DNA of 64,000 bases from Puerhibacterium puerhi (GCF_009846865.1 NZ_WUWN01000008.1:1-64000), one strand, 5' to 3'. Counted from the stretch's first letter, positions 52,256 to 61,815 are shown. The notes: generated by a model not told the origin, from the letters alone. Translations and numbers: made by a program.

Positions 52256-53133
52256 GCCAGGCCCTCCCCCTCCTTGCGGCCGCCGACGAGCTCGACGAAC
52301 CGGTCCTCCAGCGTCTGCCCGCCGCGGACCTCGTCGACAGTGCCGGACGCCAGCACGTGCCCGCCGGCGATGACGGCCACGTGCGAGCACATCCGCTGGA
52401 CGAGGTCCATGACGTGGCTGGAGACCACGACCGTGCCGCCGTCGGCGACGTAGGCGTGCAGGATGTCGCGGATGTTGGCGGCGCTGACCGGGTCCACGGC
52501 CTCGAACGGCTCGTCGAGCACCAGCACGCGCGGGGCGTGGATGAGCGCCGCGGCGAGGGCCACCTTCTTGGTCATGCCCGCGGAGTAGTCGACGACGAAC
52601 GTGTCGCGGTCGCCGACGAGGTCCATGGCGCGCAGCAGGTCCTCGGTGCGCTCGGCCACGGTGGCGCGGTCCATCCCGCGCAGGAGGCCGGCGTAGGTGA
52701 TGAGCTGGGCGCCCGTGAGGCGGTCGAAGAGGCGCACGCCGTCGGGCAGCACGCCGAGCCGGGCCTTGGCCGCGACGGTGTCCGCCCACATGTCCGTCCC
52801 CAGCACGGTCGCGACGCCGAAGTCCGGGCGCAGCAGGCCGGTGGCCATGGACAGGGTGGTCGTCTTGCCGGCGCCGTTGGGCCCGACGAGCCCGTAGAAG
52901 GAGCCCGCGGGCACGTCGAGGTCGACGCCGGCGACTGCGATCTTCTGGCCGAACCGCTTCCACAGGCCGCGCAGCGAGAGGGCAGCCGCGGGGTCCGGCG
53001 GCGTCGCGGGCCGCTGCGGGGCCTGGTGCTGCAGGGCCGGGTGCTGGTCGGCCGGCCGCGGGTGGGCCGGCGGCTGGGGCTGCGGCACCGGCCGTGGTCC
53101 GGGCGGCGGGGTGGGGGCGGTCAGGGTGATCAC
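52225..53133 (-). CDS. ABC exporter ATP-binding protein
   Basis: 302 residues. A Pro/Gln/His-rich N-terminal leader (~48 residues) precedes one nucleotide-binding domain: GPNGAGKTTTLSM near residue 84, a degenerate signature DYSAGMTKKVALAAAL near 183, and VLVLDEPFEAVDP. The signature with AGM and the CcmA-like layout fit ABC-2 exporters. The Pro-rich leader and GTG 53133 start are uncertain; a later start is possible. It pairs with the permease encoded downstream. Confidence 0.88.
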   Translation of the reverse strand: MITLTAPTPPPGPRPVPQPQPPAHPRPADQHPALQHQAPQRPATPPDPAAALSLRGLWKRFGQKIAVAGVDLDVPAGSFYGLVGPNGAGKTTTLSMATGLLRPDFGVATVLGTDMWADTVAAKARLGVLPDGVRLFDRLTGAQLITYAGLLRGMDRATVAERTEDLLRAMDLVGDRDTFVVDYSAGMTKKVALAAALIHAPRVLVLDEPFEAVDPVSAANIRDILHAYVADGGTVVVSSHVMDLVQRMCSHVAVIAGGHVLASGTVDEVRGGQTLEDRFVELVGGRKEGEGLAWLRSSSASS

Positions 53134-53291
53134 CTTCTCGTCGTAGGGCCGCTGCGACCCTATCGGCGCACGTCGACGCCCCGGAAGGGGCGCGCCGGGT
53201 GGCGCGGGGACGCCCCGCCGGTGCGGGCGAGGCGGACCGGGCCGGCGGCACCCGTTTCGGCGCTGTCGGTGGGCCGTGCCACCCTGACCGC

Positions 53292-54836
53292 ATGACGACG
53301 ACGACCGTGATCCTCCTGGTGGTCGCCCTCGCGGTGGGCGTCCTGGTCGGCTGGCTCGTGGCCGCCAACCGTGCCTCCGCGGCGCGCCGCTCGGCCGACA
53401 TCGAGCTGGCGCGCGGGCACGCCGACGTGGAGGCCGCGCGCCGCGAGGTCGCGAACGTGCGCGAGCAGCTCGACCTGGCGCGCGACGACGCCCAGCGCCG
53501 CCTCGCCGAGGCGCAGGCCCAGGCGGAGCGCCGGGTCGCCGAGGTGCGCGAGGAGGCCGAGCGCCAGGTGCGCGAGGCGAAGGAGGACGCCGAGGCCACG
53601 GCGCGGCGGTTCAAGGCCGTGGCGGGCGACGTGCTGCAGGCCAGCCAGCAGCAGTTCCTCGAGCTGGCCGACCAGCGGCTGCGGGCCAGCACCGTCAAGA
53701 ACGAGGAGGTGCTGGCCCAGCGCGAGCAGGCCTTCCGTGCGCTGGTGGACCCGCTGAGCAAGGCCGTGGAGAAGGTGCGCGCCGAGGTGGCGGAGGCCGA
53801 GAAGGCCCGGGTCGAGGGGCAGTCGACGCTCGGCGAGCACCTGCGTCAGCTGGCGACCGCCAACGAACAGCTGCGCACCGGCACGAGCGAGCTGGTCACC
53901 GCGCTGCGCTCCTCGCAGACCCGCGGCGCCTGGGGCGAGCTGCAGCTGCGGCGGGTGGTCGAGGCGGCGGGCATGCTGCACCGCGTCGACTTCACCGAGC
54001 AGGCGCAGGTGTCCACCGAGGACGGCCTGCTCCGCCCGGACATGGTGGTGCACCTGGCCGGCGGCAAGCACGTGGTGGTCGACGCCAAGGTGGCGTTCCT
54101 CGGCTACCTGGAGGCGCAGCAGACGGGCGACGCGGACTACCGCGAGCAGCGCCTGGACGCGCACGTGCGGCACATGAAGAAGCACGTGGACGACCTGGCG
54201 GGCAAGAAGTACTGGGACCAGTTCTCCCCCGCGCCGGAGTTCGTGGTGATGTTCGTGCCGGCCGAGGCGTTCCTGTCGGCCGCCGTGGAGCGCGAGCCCG
54301 ACCTGCTCGAGTACGCCGTGAGCAAGAACGTCATCGTGGCCACGCCGATGACGATGGTCGCGCTGCTGCGCACGGTCGCCTACGCCTGGCGGCAGGAGGC
54401 CCTGGCCGAGAACGCCCAGAAGGTGCTCACCGTCGGCAAGGAGCTCTACTCGCGCCTGGTGACCATGACCGGCCACATCACCAAGACCGGCCGGGCCCTG
54501 GAGACGGCGACCAAGAGCTACAACTCGATGATCGGCTCGCTCGAGCGCAACGTGCTCACCTCGGCCCGCCGGATGGTCGAGCTCGACGTGGTCGACGAGA
54601 AGGACCTCATCGAGGAGGCCCGCGGGATCGAGGAGGTGCCCCGGCCCATCACCAAGCCGGAGCTGCTGGCCGCCGAGGAGGAGCGGGTCGTGGCGATCGA
54701 CACCGTGTCCGTGAGCGAGCGGCGGGTCACCGTCGCCGGCGGCGCGGGCGACGACCTCGAGGCGCTGGCCGCGGCGGACCAGCGCGCGCTCGAGAGCGCA
54801 CAGGGCGAGCGCCAGGACGACGCGGCCGCCGGCTGA
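53292..54836 (+). CDS. rmuC: DNA recombination protein RmuC homologue
   Basis: 514 residues. One N-terminal membrane helix (ILLVVALAVGVLVGWLVAA, residues 6-24) is followed by a long coiled coil (30-130; Ala/Arg/Glu heptads) and the RmuC nuclease-like domain (~190-390): RGAWGELQLRRVVEAAGM, the PD-(D/E)xK-like VVDAKVAFLGYLEA, and FVPAEAFLSAA. RmuC limits inversions and recombination at short repeats in E. coli. ATG 53292 was chosen because the helix begins at once; the longer frame is not conserved. Confidence 0.9.
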   Translation: MTTTTVILLVVALAVGVLVGWLVAANRASAARRSADIELARGHADVEAARREVANVREQLDLARDDAQRRLAEAQAQAERRVAEVREEAERQVREAKEDAEATARRFKAVAGDVLQASQQQFLELADQRLRASTVKNEEVLAQREQAFRALVDPLSKAVEKVRAEVAEAEKARVEGQSTLGEHLRQLATANEQLRTGTSELVTALRSSQTRGAWGELQLRRVVEAAGMLHRVDFTEQAQVSTEDGLLRPDMVVHLAGGKHVVVDAKVAFLGYLEAQQTGDADYREQRLDAHVRHMKKHVDDLAGKKYWDQFSPAPEFVVMFVPAEAFLSAAVEREPDLLEYAVSKNVIVATPMTMVALLRTVAYAWRQEALAENAQKVLTVGKELYSRLVTMTGHITKTGRALETATKSYNSMIGSLERNVLTSARRMVELDVVDEKDLIEEARGIEEVPRPITKPELLAAEEERVVAIDTVSVSERRVTVAGGAGDDLEALAAADQRALESAQGERQDDAAAG

Positions 54837-54884
54837 GCCGCCTGGTCTGGCGGCCGCGCGCCCGCCCGGCGGCGCACCCGCGAG

Positions 54885-54933
54885 ACACCGGAAGGCCCGG
54901 CCCTCAGGCAGAGGGGGCCGGGCCTTCTGGTGT
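54885..54933. terminator. terminator hairpin of rmuC
   Basis: Arms 54885-54903 and 54915-54933 pair over 19 positions with one G-U pair and an 11-base loop, 49 bases after the rmuC stop. Confidence 0.85.
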
Positions 54934-54987
54934 CGCGACGTGCTGCGCCTGCGATGCCGGGCGCGGCGCGCGAGTCGCGCGGCTCGC

Positions 54988-55061
54988 GAGGTCGGCAGTC
55001 TGCGAGACCAGCAGCTGGTCAGGTCAGGAGTCTGCGAGACCGGCAGCTGGTGAGGTCGGCA
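54988..55061. repeat. 32-bp tandem repeat, about 2.3 copies
   Basis: Units start at 54988, 55020 and 55052. Bases 54997-55025 and 55029-55057 match at 27 of 29 positions. Each full unit begins with a GAGGTCGGCA-like core and ends with GCAGCTGGT. There are no spacers, so it is not a CRISPR array. Confidence 0.8.
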
Positions 55062-55124
55062 GTTCGTCGTGGGGGGGGCCCCGCCGGGGGGCGCCCGCCC
55101 CGCGGGGGGGCGCCCCCACCGCCC

Positions 55125-55175
55125 GTGAGGTCGGCACCTCGGGGTGCCGACCTCACGACGAGGTGCCGACCTCAC
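55125..55175. repeat. palindrome cluster with GAGGTCGGCACC core
   Basis: GTGAGGTCGGCACC (55125-55138) pairs with GGTGCCGACCTCAC (55143-55156) as a 14-bp hairpin, and the latter 14-mer recurs at 55162-55175. The core GAGGTCGGCA is shared with the 32-bp repeat upstream. REP-like. Confidence 0.8.
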
Positions 55176-55198
55176 GGCCGGTCGGAGAGGCCCGGGCC

Positions 55199-56248
55199 TC
55201 AGACCGGGGTGACCGGCAGCGAGGTGCGCTGCTCGCGGCGGGGCCGCTTGTCGTCCTGGCCGGCGGCCTTGAGGCCCGCGCGCAGCTCGCGAGGCAGGGA
55301 GAACATGAGGTCCTCCGTCGCGGTGCGCACCTCCTCGACGTCGCCGAACCCGCGCTCGGCGAGGTGCCGCACGACGTCCTGGACGAGGATCTCCGGCACC
55401 GAGGCACCCGAGGTGACGCCCACCGTGGCGGCACCGTCGAGCCACTCCTCACGGATCTCCGCGGCGCGGTCGACGCGGTAGGCGGTCCGGGCGCCGGACT
55501 GCAGGGCGACCTCGACCAGGCGCACCGAGTTCGACGAGTTCGCCGAGCCGACGACGATGACGACGTCGCACTCGGGCGCGAGCTTCTTGACGGCGACCTG
55601 ACGGTTCTGGGTCGCGTAGCAGATGTCGTCGCTCGGCGGGTCCTGCAGCGACGGGAACCTGTCGCGCAGCCGGCGGACCGTCTCCATCGTCTCGTCGACG
55701 GACAGGGTGGTCTGCGAGATCCACACGACCTTCGCCGGGTCGCGGACCACGACCTGGTCGACCTCCTCCGGGGAGTTGACCACCTGCACGTGCTCGGGCG
55801 CCTCGCCCGCCGTGCCCTCGACCTCCTCGTGGCCGGTGTGGCCGATCAGCAGGATGTCGTAGTCGTCCTTGGCGAACCGCACGGCCTCCTTGTGCACCTT
55901 GGTCACCAGGGGGCAGGTGGCGTCGATCGTGGCCAGGCTGCGCGCCGCCGCGGCCTCGCGGACCGCGGGCGAGACGCCGTGGGCGGAGAACACCAGGCGG
56001 GCGCCCTCGGGTACCTCGTCGGTGTCGTTGACGAAGATCGCGCCCCGCTCGCGCAGGGTCTCCACGACGTGCTTGTTGTGCACGATCTCCTTGCGCACGT
56101 AGACGGGTGCGCCGTAGGTCTCGAGAGCCTTCTCGACGGCGACGACCGCACGGTCCACGCCGGCGCAGTAGCCGCGCGGGGCGGCGAGCAGCACCCGCTT
56201 GGTGCGGGTCGGCGTTCCGGTCGCGGTGGCGGTGCTCGTGGCTGTCAC
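55199..56248 (-). CDS. ispH: 4-hydroxy-3-methylbut-2-enyl diphosphate reductase
   Basis: 349-residue [4Fe-4S] enzyme of the last MEP-pathway step, giving IPP and DMAPP. Cluster cysteines are in [11 protein letters not shown] (near 32), [13 protein letters not shown] (near 110) and [11 protein letters not shown] (near 212). Substrate-binding residues are in [20 protein letters not shown] and [11 protein letters not shown] 56248 has TAGACT six bases upstream. The neighbourhood with xseA, xseB and ychF matches Rv1107c-Rv1112. Confidence 0.95.
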   Translation of the reverse strand: MTATSTATATGTPTRTKRVLLAAPRGYCAGVDRAVVAVEKALETYGAPVYVRKEIVHNKHVVETLRERGAIFVNDTDEVPEGARLVFSAHGVSPAVREAAAARSLATIDATCPLVTKVHKEAVRFAKDDYDILLIGHTGHEEVEGTAGEAPEHVQVVNSPEEVDQVVVRDPAKVVWISQTTLSVDETMETVRRLRDRFPSLQDPPSDDICYATQNRQVAVKKLAPECDVVIVVGSANSSNSVRLVEVALQSGARTAYRVDRAAEIREEWLDGAATVGVTSGASVPEILVQDVVRHLAERGFGDVEEVRTATEDLMFSLPRELRAGLKAAGQDDKRPRREQRTSLPVTPV

Positions 56249-56254
56249 CCGGCC

Positions 56255-56260
56255 AGTCTA
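56255..56260 (-). promoter_or_regulatory. leaderless-type -10 for ispH
   Basis: TAGACT on the minus strand, six bases before GTG 56248. Confidence 0.55.
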
Positions 56261-56312
56261 GGTGGGCAGGTGTGAACGCCTCGTGTGGGCGGGGTGCGGC
56301 ATGCTGGGGCGC

Positions 56313-57614
56313 GTGACCGACGAGCCCGCCGAGAGCGCTCCCGCGCCCCAGCCGCTGCCGGAGAAGGCGGCCGACACCACCGCCCAGCGACCATGGCCGG
56401 TGCGGCTGCTGGCGGACAAGATCCGCTGGTACGTCGACCGGATGTCGCCCGTGTGGGTCGAGGGGCAGATCGTCGAGCACACCTTCCGCCCGACCTCGGG
56501 TATGCAGTTCCTCACCCTGCGTGACACCGACGCCGAGGCGTCCCTGCCGGTGCACATGCTCACCCGCGTGATGCACGGCCTGGACAAGAAGCCCGAGAAG
56601 GGCGACCAGGTCGTGGTGCACGCCAAGCCGGAGTTCTGGGTCAAGACCGGTCGGCTGTCGCTGCGTGCGGCAGACGTGCAGATGGTGGGCATCGGCGAGC
56701 TGCTGGCGCGCATCGAGCAGCTCAAGCGCGTGCTCGCCGCCGAGGGCCTGTTCGACGCCGAGCGCAAGCGCCCGCTGCCGTTCCTGCCGCGCGTGGTCGG
56801 CCTGGTGTGCGGGCGGGAGTCGAAGGCCGAGCACGACGTGGTGGTCAACGCCCGCGCCCGCTGGCCGCAGGTGCGCTTCGAGATCCGCGAGGTGGCCGTG
56901 CAGGGGGTCAACGCGGTGCGCGAGGTCGGCGCCGCGATCGCCGAGCTGGACGCCCTGCCGGAGGTCGAGGTGATCGTCGTCGCGCGCGGCGGCGGCGCGG
57001 TCGAGGACCTGCTGCCGTTCAGCAACGAGGCGCTCGTGCGGGCCGCCGCGGCCGCCCGCACGCCGCTGGTGTCGGCGATCGGGCACGAGACCGACACCCC
57101 GCTGCTCGACCTCGTCGCCGACTACCGCGCCTCGACGCCCACCGACGCCGCCAAGCGCGTCGTGCCCGACGTCGCCGAGGAGCGGCTGCGTCTCGAGCGG
57201 GCACGGCGCGCCATGCGCGCGGCCGTGACCGCGCTGGTGGACCGCGAGCAGCACGGGCTCGACGGCGTCCGCTCCCGCCCGGTGCTCGCCCGGCCGCAGT
57301 CGATGGTCGAGGCCCGTGAGCGCGACGTCGAGCAGGCGCTGCGCCACTCGCGCCACCTGCTGGACGCCCTGCTGCTGCGCGCCTCCGGCGAGGTCGGGCG
57401 GCTGGAGGCCCAGGTGCGGGCTCTGTCCCCCGCCTCCACCCTGGAGCGCGGCTACGCCGTCGTGCAGCGGCCGGACGGGCACGTGGTGCGCGAGCCGGCC
57501 GACGCCCCGGCCGGCAGCGACGTGCGGCTGCGGCTGGCGCGCGGCGAGGTGGGGGCGACGATCACCCCGGAGCCGGTCGCCTCGCAGGCCACCCCGGCGG
57601 CCGGGGCCGCCTGA
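56313..57614 (+). CDS. xseA: exodeoxyribonuclease VII large subunit
   Basis: 433 residues. An N-terminal OB domain (SPVWVEGQIVEHTFRPTSG, near 45) is followed by the catalytic domain with RVVGLVCGRESKAEHDVV, VIVVARGGGAVEDLLPFS and SAIGHETDTPLLDLVADYRASTP, quoted by its hallmark GHETD. A coiled-coil region and a C-terminal beta strand (STLERGYAVVQ) follow. GTG 56313 was chosen; CATGCT seven bases upstream could be a leaderless -10, and an ATG at 56301 is an alternative. Its usual partner xseB is 1.8 kb away. Confidence 0.93.
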   Translation: MTDEPAESAPAPQPLPEKAADTTAQRPWPVRLLADKIRWYVDRMSPVWVEGQIVEHTFRPTSGMQFLTLRDTDAEASLPVHMLTRVMHGLDKKPEKGDQVVVHAKPEFWVKTGRLSLRAADVQMVGIGELLARIEQLKRVLAAEGLFDAERKRPLPFLPRVVGLVCGRESKAEHDVVVNARARWPQVRFEIREVAVQGVNAVREVGAAIAELDALPEVEVIVVARGGGAVEDLLPFSNEALVRAAAAARTPLVSAIGHETDTPLLDLVADYRASTPTDAAKRVVPDVAEERLRLERARRAMRAAVTALVDREQHGLDGVRSRPVLARPQSMVEARERDVEQALRHSRHLLDALLLRASGEVGRLEAQVRALSPASTLERGYAVVQRPDGHVVREPADAPAGSDVRLRLARGEVGATITPEPVASQATPAAGAA

Positions 57615-57631
57615 GGCGCGCCGGGACCGGC

Positions 57632-59260
57632 TCAGCGCGCCCGCTCGACCCGGCGCTCGTCCCAGACCGGCTCGGCCGTCTCGCGCACCACCCCGTCGGA
57701 GCCGAACACGAGGAACCGGTCGAACCCGCGCGCGAACCAGCGGTCGTGGGTGACCGCCAGGACGGTGCCCTCGAACGCCTCGAGGCCCTCCTGCAGCGCC
57801 TCGGCGGACTCCAGGTCGAGGTTGTCGGTGGGCTCGTCCAGCAGCAGCGCGGTGCAGCCGCTCAGCTCCAGCTGCAGGATCTGGAACCGTGCCTGCTGGC
57901 CGCCGGAGAGCCTGTCGAACGGCCGCTCGGCCGCCGCGGTCAGCTCGTAGCGGCGCAGGGCGGCCATCGCCGCGCCCAGCTGCAGCGCGTGGTCGGCCCA
58001 CAGGATGTCGACGAGCGTGCGCCCCACCAGCTCGGGGTGCGCGTGCGTCTGCGCGAAGTGCCCCGGCACCACGCGGGCGCCGAGCTTCCAGGAGCCGGTG
58101 TGGGCGACGTCGTCGCCCGCGAGCAGGCGCAGGAAGTGCGACTTGCCGGAGCCGTTCGAGCCGAGCACCGCGACCCGCTCGCCGTAGAACACCTCCAGCT
58201 CGAAGGGCTTCATCAGCCCGGTGAGCTCCAGCGCCTCGCAGGTGACCGCGCGCAGCCCGGTCCGCCCGCCGCGCAGGCGCATGGTGATGTCCTGCTCGCG
58301 CGGCGGCTCCGGCGGCGGCCCCGCCTCCTCGAACTTCGCCAGCCGCGTCCGGGCGGCGGAGTAGCGCGACGCCATCGCGGGGCTGTTGGCGGCGGCCTGC
58401 CGCAGGTCCAGGACGAGCTTCTTGAGCTGGGCGTGCTTCTCGTCCCAGCGGCGACGCAGCTCCTCGAACCGCGCGAAGCGCTCGCGCCGGGCCTCGTGGA
58501 AGGTGGCGAAGCTGCCGCCGTGCACCCACGCGTCCGCGCCCGAGGGGCCGGGCTCGAGCGCCACGACCCGGTCGGCGGCGCGGGCGAGGAGCTCGCGGTC
58601 GTGGCTGACGAACAGCACCGTCTTGCGCGTGGCGCGCAGCTGCTCCTCGAGCCAGCGCTTGCCCGGCACGTCGAGGTAGTTGTCCGGCTCGTCGAGCAGG
58701 AGCACCTCGTCGGTGCCGCGCAGCAGCGCCTCGAGCACGAGCCGCTTCTGCTCACCGCCGGACAGGGTGCGCACCTGCCGGTGCTGCGCCCGGTCGTACG
58801 GGATCCCGAGCGCGGCCATGGTGCACTCGTCCCACAGCGTCTCGGCCTCGTAGCCGCGCACGTCGGCCCAGTCGGCGAGCGCCTGGGCGTAGGCCATCTG
58901 GGCCGCCTCGTCGTCGACCTCCATGACGGCCAGCTCGGCGGCGTCGACGGCGCGGGCGGCGTCGCGCAGCTGGGGCGGCGCGACGGCGACGAGCAGGTCG
59001 CGCACCGTGGACTCGTCGCGCACGGACCCCACGAACTGCGGCATGACGCCGAGCCCGCCGGTGACGACGACGGAGCCGGCGTCGGGCGCCAGCTCGCCCG
59101 TGACCAGGCGCAGCAGCGTCGTCTTGCCCGCGCCGTTGGGCCCGACCAGTGCGGTGGCGCTGCCCTCGGGGACCCGGAAGGAGACGTCGTCGAGGAGCGT
59201 GCGGCCGTCCGGCAGCACGTACTCGACGTGCGCCACCTCCAGGTGTCCCATGCCGCGCAT
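57632..59260 (-). CDS. ABC-F family ATPase
   Basis: 542 residues without membrane helices, with two ABC domains. The first has GPNGAGKTTLLRL (near 38), LSGGEQKRLVLEAL and VLLLDEPDNYLD; the second has GSNGSGKSHFLRLL (near 370), LSGGQQARFQILQLEL and ALLLDEPTDNLD. A helical linker (~240-300) separates them. ABC-F proteins act on the ribosome in translation or antibiotic resistance. ATG 59260 is used; ATG 59251 (MGHLEV) is equally likely. It lies antisense between xseA and xseB. Confidence 0.92.
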   Translation of the reverse strand: MRGMGHLEVAHVEYVLPDGRTLLDDVSFRVPEGSATALVGPNGAGKTTLLRLVTGELAPDAGSVVVTGGLGVMPQFVGSVRDESTVRDLLVAVAPPQLRDAARAVDAAELAVMEVDDEAAQMAYAQALADWADVRGYEAETLWDECTMAALGIPYDRAQHRQVRTLSGGEQKRLVLEALLRGTDEVLLLDEPDNYLDVPGKRWLEEQLRATRKTVLFVSHDRELLARAADRVVALEPGPSGADAWVHGGSFATFHEARRERFARFEELRRRWDEKHAQLKKLVLDLRQAAANSPAMASRYSAARTRLAKFEEAGPPPEPPREQDITMRLRGGRTGLRAVTCEALELTGLMKPFELEVFYGERVAVLGSNGSGKSHFLRLLAGDDVAHTGSWKLGARVVPGHFAQTHAHPELVGRTLVDILWADHALQLGAAMAALRRYELTAAAERPFDRLSGGQQARFQILQLELSGCTALLLDEPTDNLDLESAEALQEGLEAFEGTVLAVTHDRWFARGFDRFLVFGSDGVVRETAEPVWDERRVERAR

Positions 59261-59390
59261 CGTCCCGGGCGGCGACTGCGGCGGGCAAGCGGATTACGGC
59301 GGCCGCCGCCCGCCGGCGGGGCAGGGACGGCCCGGGCCGGGGCGTGGACGCGACCGGTGGATGTCGGCCGGGTGCGGTTGACTGTGTCCC

Positions 59391-59687
59391 GTGACCGACC
59401 CCACCGACCTCAGCACCCTCCCGGACCCCTCCACCCTCGGCTACGAGCAGGCGCGCGACGAGCTGGTGCGCGTCGTGCAGCGCCTCGAGGCCGGCGGGGA
59501 GCCGCTCGAGGTCTCGCTCGCGCTGTGGGAGCGCGGCGAGGCGCTGGCGGCCCGCTGCCAGGAGTGGCTCGACGGCGCACGGGAGCGGCTCGCGGCGGCG
59601 CAGGCCGGCGACGGCGGCCCGGGCGCCACGCGGGTCGTGGTCGAGGAGGTCGAGCAGACCACCGTCGTCGTCGAGGAGGAGCAGTGA
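59391..59687 (+). CDS. xseB: exodeoxyribonuclease VII small subunit
   Basis: 98 residues. The family core is [20 protein letters not shown], then [29 protein letters not shown], quoted by SLALWERGE. Helical, as expected for the small subunit that decorates XseA. An acidic, Glu-rich C-terminal extension (~30 residues) is a little longer than usual. GTG 59391 starts the frame; its stop overlaps the carbonic anhydrase start by four bases (GTGA). Confidence 0.93.
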   Translation: MTDPTDLSTLPDPSTLGYEQARDELVRVVQRLEAGGEPLEVSLALWERGEALAARCQEWLDGARERLAAAQAGDGGPGATRVVVEEVEQTTVVVEEEQ

Positions 59688-60373
59688 GCACGACCGACAC
59701 CACCACCCCCGCCGCCCCCGCGCGTCCCACGCCTGCCGAGGCGTGGGCCGCGCTGCGCGCGGGCAACGACCGGTTCGTGCGCGACGAGCCGGCCCACCCG
59801 TCGCAGGGCGCCGACCGGCGCCGCGAGCTGAGCGCCGCGCAGCACCCGCACACAGTGATCTTCGGCTGCTCCGACTCCCGCGTCGCCGCCGAGATCATCT
59901 TCGACCAGGGCCTCGGGGACGTGTTCGTGGTGCGGACCGCCGGGCACGTGGTCGACACCACCGTGCTGGGGTCCATCGAGTACGGCACCGAGGTCCTCGG
60001 CGCCCCCCTGGTCGTCGTGCTCGGCCACGACTCGTGCGGCGCGGTCGCGGCCACCGCGCACACCCTGGCCACAGGCGAGCAGCCGCCGGGGTTCGTGCGC
60101 GCCGTCGTCGACCGGGTGATGCCCTCGGTCGCGGCCATCACCGCCCGGGCCGACGCGGGCGCCCGCGAGGCGCTGTTCGACCCCGCCACGCTGCGCACCG
60201 AGCACGTGCGCCACACCGTGGCGATGCTGCGCGGATACTCCGCGGCGCTGGACCAGGCCGTGACCGAAGGTCGCGTGGCGATCGTCGGCGTCGAGTACGA
60301 CCTCGCCGAGGGCAGCGCTCGCCTGGTGGAGGTCGCGGGCGACGTCGGCGAGGCGGTTCCCGCCGCCTCCTGA
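59684..60373 (+). CDS. beta-class carbonic anhydrase
   Basis: 229 residues. Zinc ligands are in CSDSR (Cys-x-Asp-x-Arg, near 62) and HDSC (His-x2-Cys, near 116), the beta-CA pattern, with VVRTAGH in between. It interconverts CO2 and bicarbonate, supplying carboxylases. GTG 59684 overlaps xseB. The stop TGA at 60371-60373 is in the same reading frame as fumC, 21 codons before its ATG. Confidence 0.93.
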   Translation: MSTTDTTTPAAPARPTPAEAWAALRAGNDRFVRDEPAHPSQGADRRRELSAAQHPHTVIFGCSDSRVAAEIIFDQGLGDVFVVRTAGHVVDTTVLGSIEYGTEVLGAPLVVVLGHDSCGAVAATAHTLATGEQPPGFVRAVVDRVMPSVAAITARADAGAREALFDPATLRTEHVRHTVAMLRGYSAALDQAVTEGRVAIVGVEYDLAEGSARLVEVAGDVGEAVPAAS

Positions 60374-60436
60374 GCGCAGCCGCCACCCCGCACGCCCCCG
60401 GGCGCCGACACCGAGTACCGCATCGAGCACGACACG

Positions 60437-61801
60437 ATGGGCGAGGTCCGCGTCCCGGCCCAGGCCCTGTACCGGGCGCAGACGCAGCGGGCCGTGGAGA
60501 ACTTCCCGATCTCCGGCACGCCGCTCGAGCGGGGCCACATCGAGGCGCTCGCCCGCATCAAGAAGGCCGCCGCCCGGGCCAACGCCGAGCTGGGCGTGCT
60601 GGACCAGGCCGTCGCGGACGCCATCGTCGCCGCCGCCGACGAGGTCGCCTCGGGCGCCCACGACGCGCACTTCCCGGTCGACGTCTACCAGACCGGCTCC
60701 GGCACGTCGTCGAACATGAACACCAACGAGGTGCTCGCCACGCTCGCCACGCGTGCCCTCGGCACGGACGTGCACCCGAACGACCACGTCAACGCCTCGC
60801 AGTCGTCCAACGACGTGTTCCCGACCTCGGTGCACGTGGCCGCGACGGCCGGCGTCATCAACGACCTGGTCCCGGCCCTGTCCCACCTGGCCGCCGCGCT
60901 GCAGGCGAAGGCCGACGAGTTCGCCACCGTGGTGAAGTCGGGCCGCACGCACCTCATGGACGCGACCCCGGTCACGCTGGGCCAGGAGTTCGGCGGGTAC
61001 GCCGCCGCGATCCGCTACGGCATCGAGCGCCTCGAGGCCGCGCTGCCGCGCGTGGCCGAGGTGCCCCTCGGCGGCACCGCCGTCGGCACCGGCATCAACA
61101 CCCCCGCGGGCTTCCCCCAGCGCGTGATCGCCCTGCTGCGCGAGGACACCGGCCTGCCGCTGACCGAGGCGCGCGACCACTTCGAGGCGCAGTCGGCCCG
61201 CGACGGCCTGGTGGAGCTGTCCGGCGCGCTGAAGACGATCGCCGTGTCGCTCACCAAGATCTGCAACGACCTGCGCTGGATGGGCTCGGGCCCGAACACC
61301 GGCCTGGGCGAGATCTTCATCCCCGACCTGCAGCCGGGCTCGTCGATCATGCCGGGCAAGGTCAACCCCGTGGTCCCCGAGGCCGTGCTCATGGTGGCCG
61401 CCCGCGTCGTGGGCAACGACGCCACGGTGGCGTGGGCCGGCGCGTCGGGCTCGTTCGAGCTCAACGTGCAGATCCCGGTGATCGCCCAGGGCGTCCTGGA
61501 GTCCGTCCGCCTGCTGGCCAACGCCTCGCGCGTGCTGGCCGACCGCACCGTCGCGGGCATCACCGCCAACGTGGAGAAGGCCCGCGCCTACGCCGAGTCC
61601 TCGCCGTCGATCGTCACGCCGCTCAACCGCGTCATCGGCTACGAGTCGGCGGCCAAGGTGGCCAAGCACGCCGTCGCCGAGGGCATCACGGTGCGCGAGG
61701 CAGTGGTCGCGCTGGGCTTCGTCGAGCGGGGCGAGATCACCGAGGAGCAGCTCGACGCCGCCCTCGACGTGCTGAAGATGACGACGCCGCCGCAGGCCTG
61801 A
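60437..61801 (+). CDS. fumC: class II fumarate hydratase
   Basis: 454 residues. Fumarase/aspartase superfamily: [15 protein letters not shown] (near 78), [20 protein letters not shown], and the signature [12 protein letters not shown] (near 300), with [10 protein letters not shown] at the second site. The conserved segment TEYRIEHDT lies in frame directly before ATG 60437, but there is no ATG, GTG or TTG in any frame between the carbonic anhydrase stop and this ATG. The native protein may therefore lack about ten conserved N-terminal residues or start unconventionally. It converts fumarate to malate. Confidence 0.93.
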   Translation: MGEVRVPAQALYRAQTQRAVENFPISGTPLERGHIEALARIKKAAARANAELGVLDQAVADAIVAAADEVASGAHDAHFPVDVYQTGSGTSSNMNTNEVLATLATRALGTDVHPNDHVNASQSSNDVFPTSVHVAATAGVINDLVPALSHLAAALQAKADEFATVVKSGRTHLMDATPVTLGQEFGGYAAAIRYGIERLEAALPRVAEVPLGGTAVGTGINTPAGFPQRVIALLREDTGLPLTEARDHFEAQSARDGLVELSGALKTIAVSLTKICNDLRWMGSGPNTGLGEIFIPDLQPGSSIMPGKVNPVVPEAVLMVAARVVGNDATVAWAGASGSFELNVQIPVIAQGVLESVRLLANASRVLADRTVAGITANVEKARAYAESSPSIVTPLNRVIGYESAAKVAKHAVAEGITVREAVVALGFVERGEITEEQLDAALDVLKMTTPPQA

Positions 61802-61815
61802 ACCTGCCGCCGTCC

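Larger units (their letters stand above)
54837..55198. other. gene-free, repeat-rich region between rmuC and ispH
   Basis: 362 bases with no credible coding frame between convergent genes. It holds a 19-bp terminator hairpin (54885-54933), a 32-bp tandem repeat (54988-55061), three long G runs (55071-55110) and a palindrome cluster (55125-55175). The repeats are described separately. Confidence 0.85.

Noticed and set aside
54988-55061. CRISPR array
   Set aside because: The 32-bp units are directly adjacent with no unique spacers, there are only about two copies, and no cas genes are present.
54837-55198. Small protein or RNA gene between rmuC and ispH
   Set aside because: No frame with a start, ribosome binding site and sensible composition; the region is explained by terminator and repeats. 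A small RNA cannot be excluded but has no specific support.
57614-57640. Terminator with CTGAG/CTCAG arms at the xseA and ABC-F ends
   Set aside because: The arms are only five bases and the spacing is loose; likely chance.
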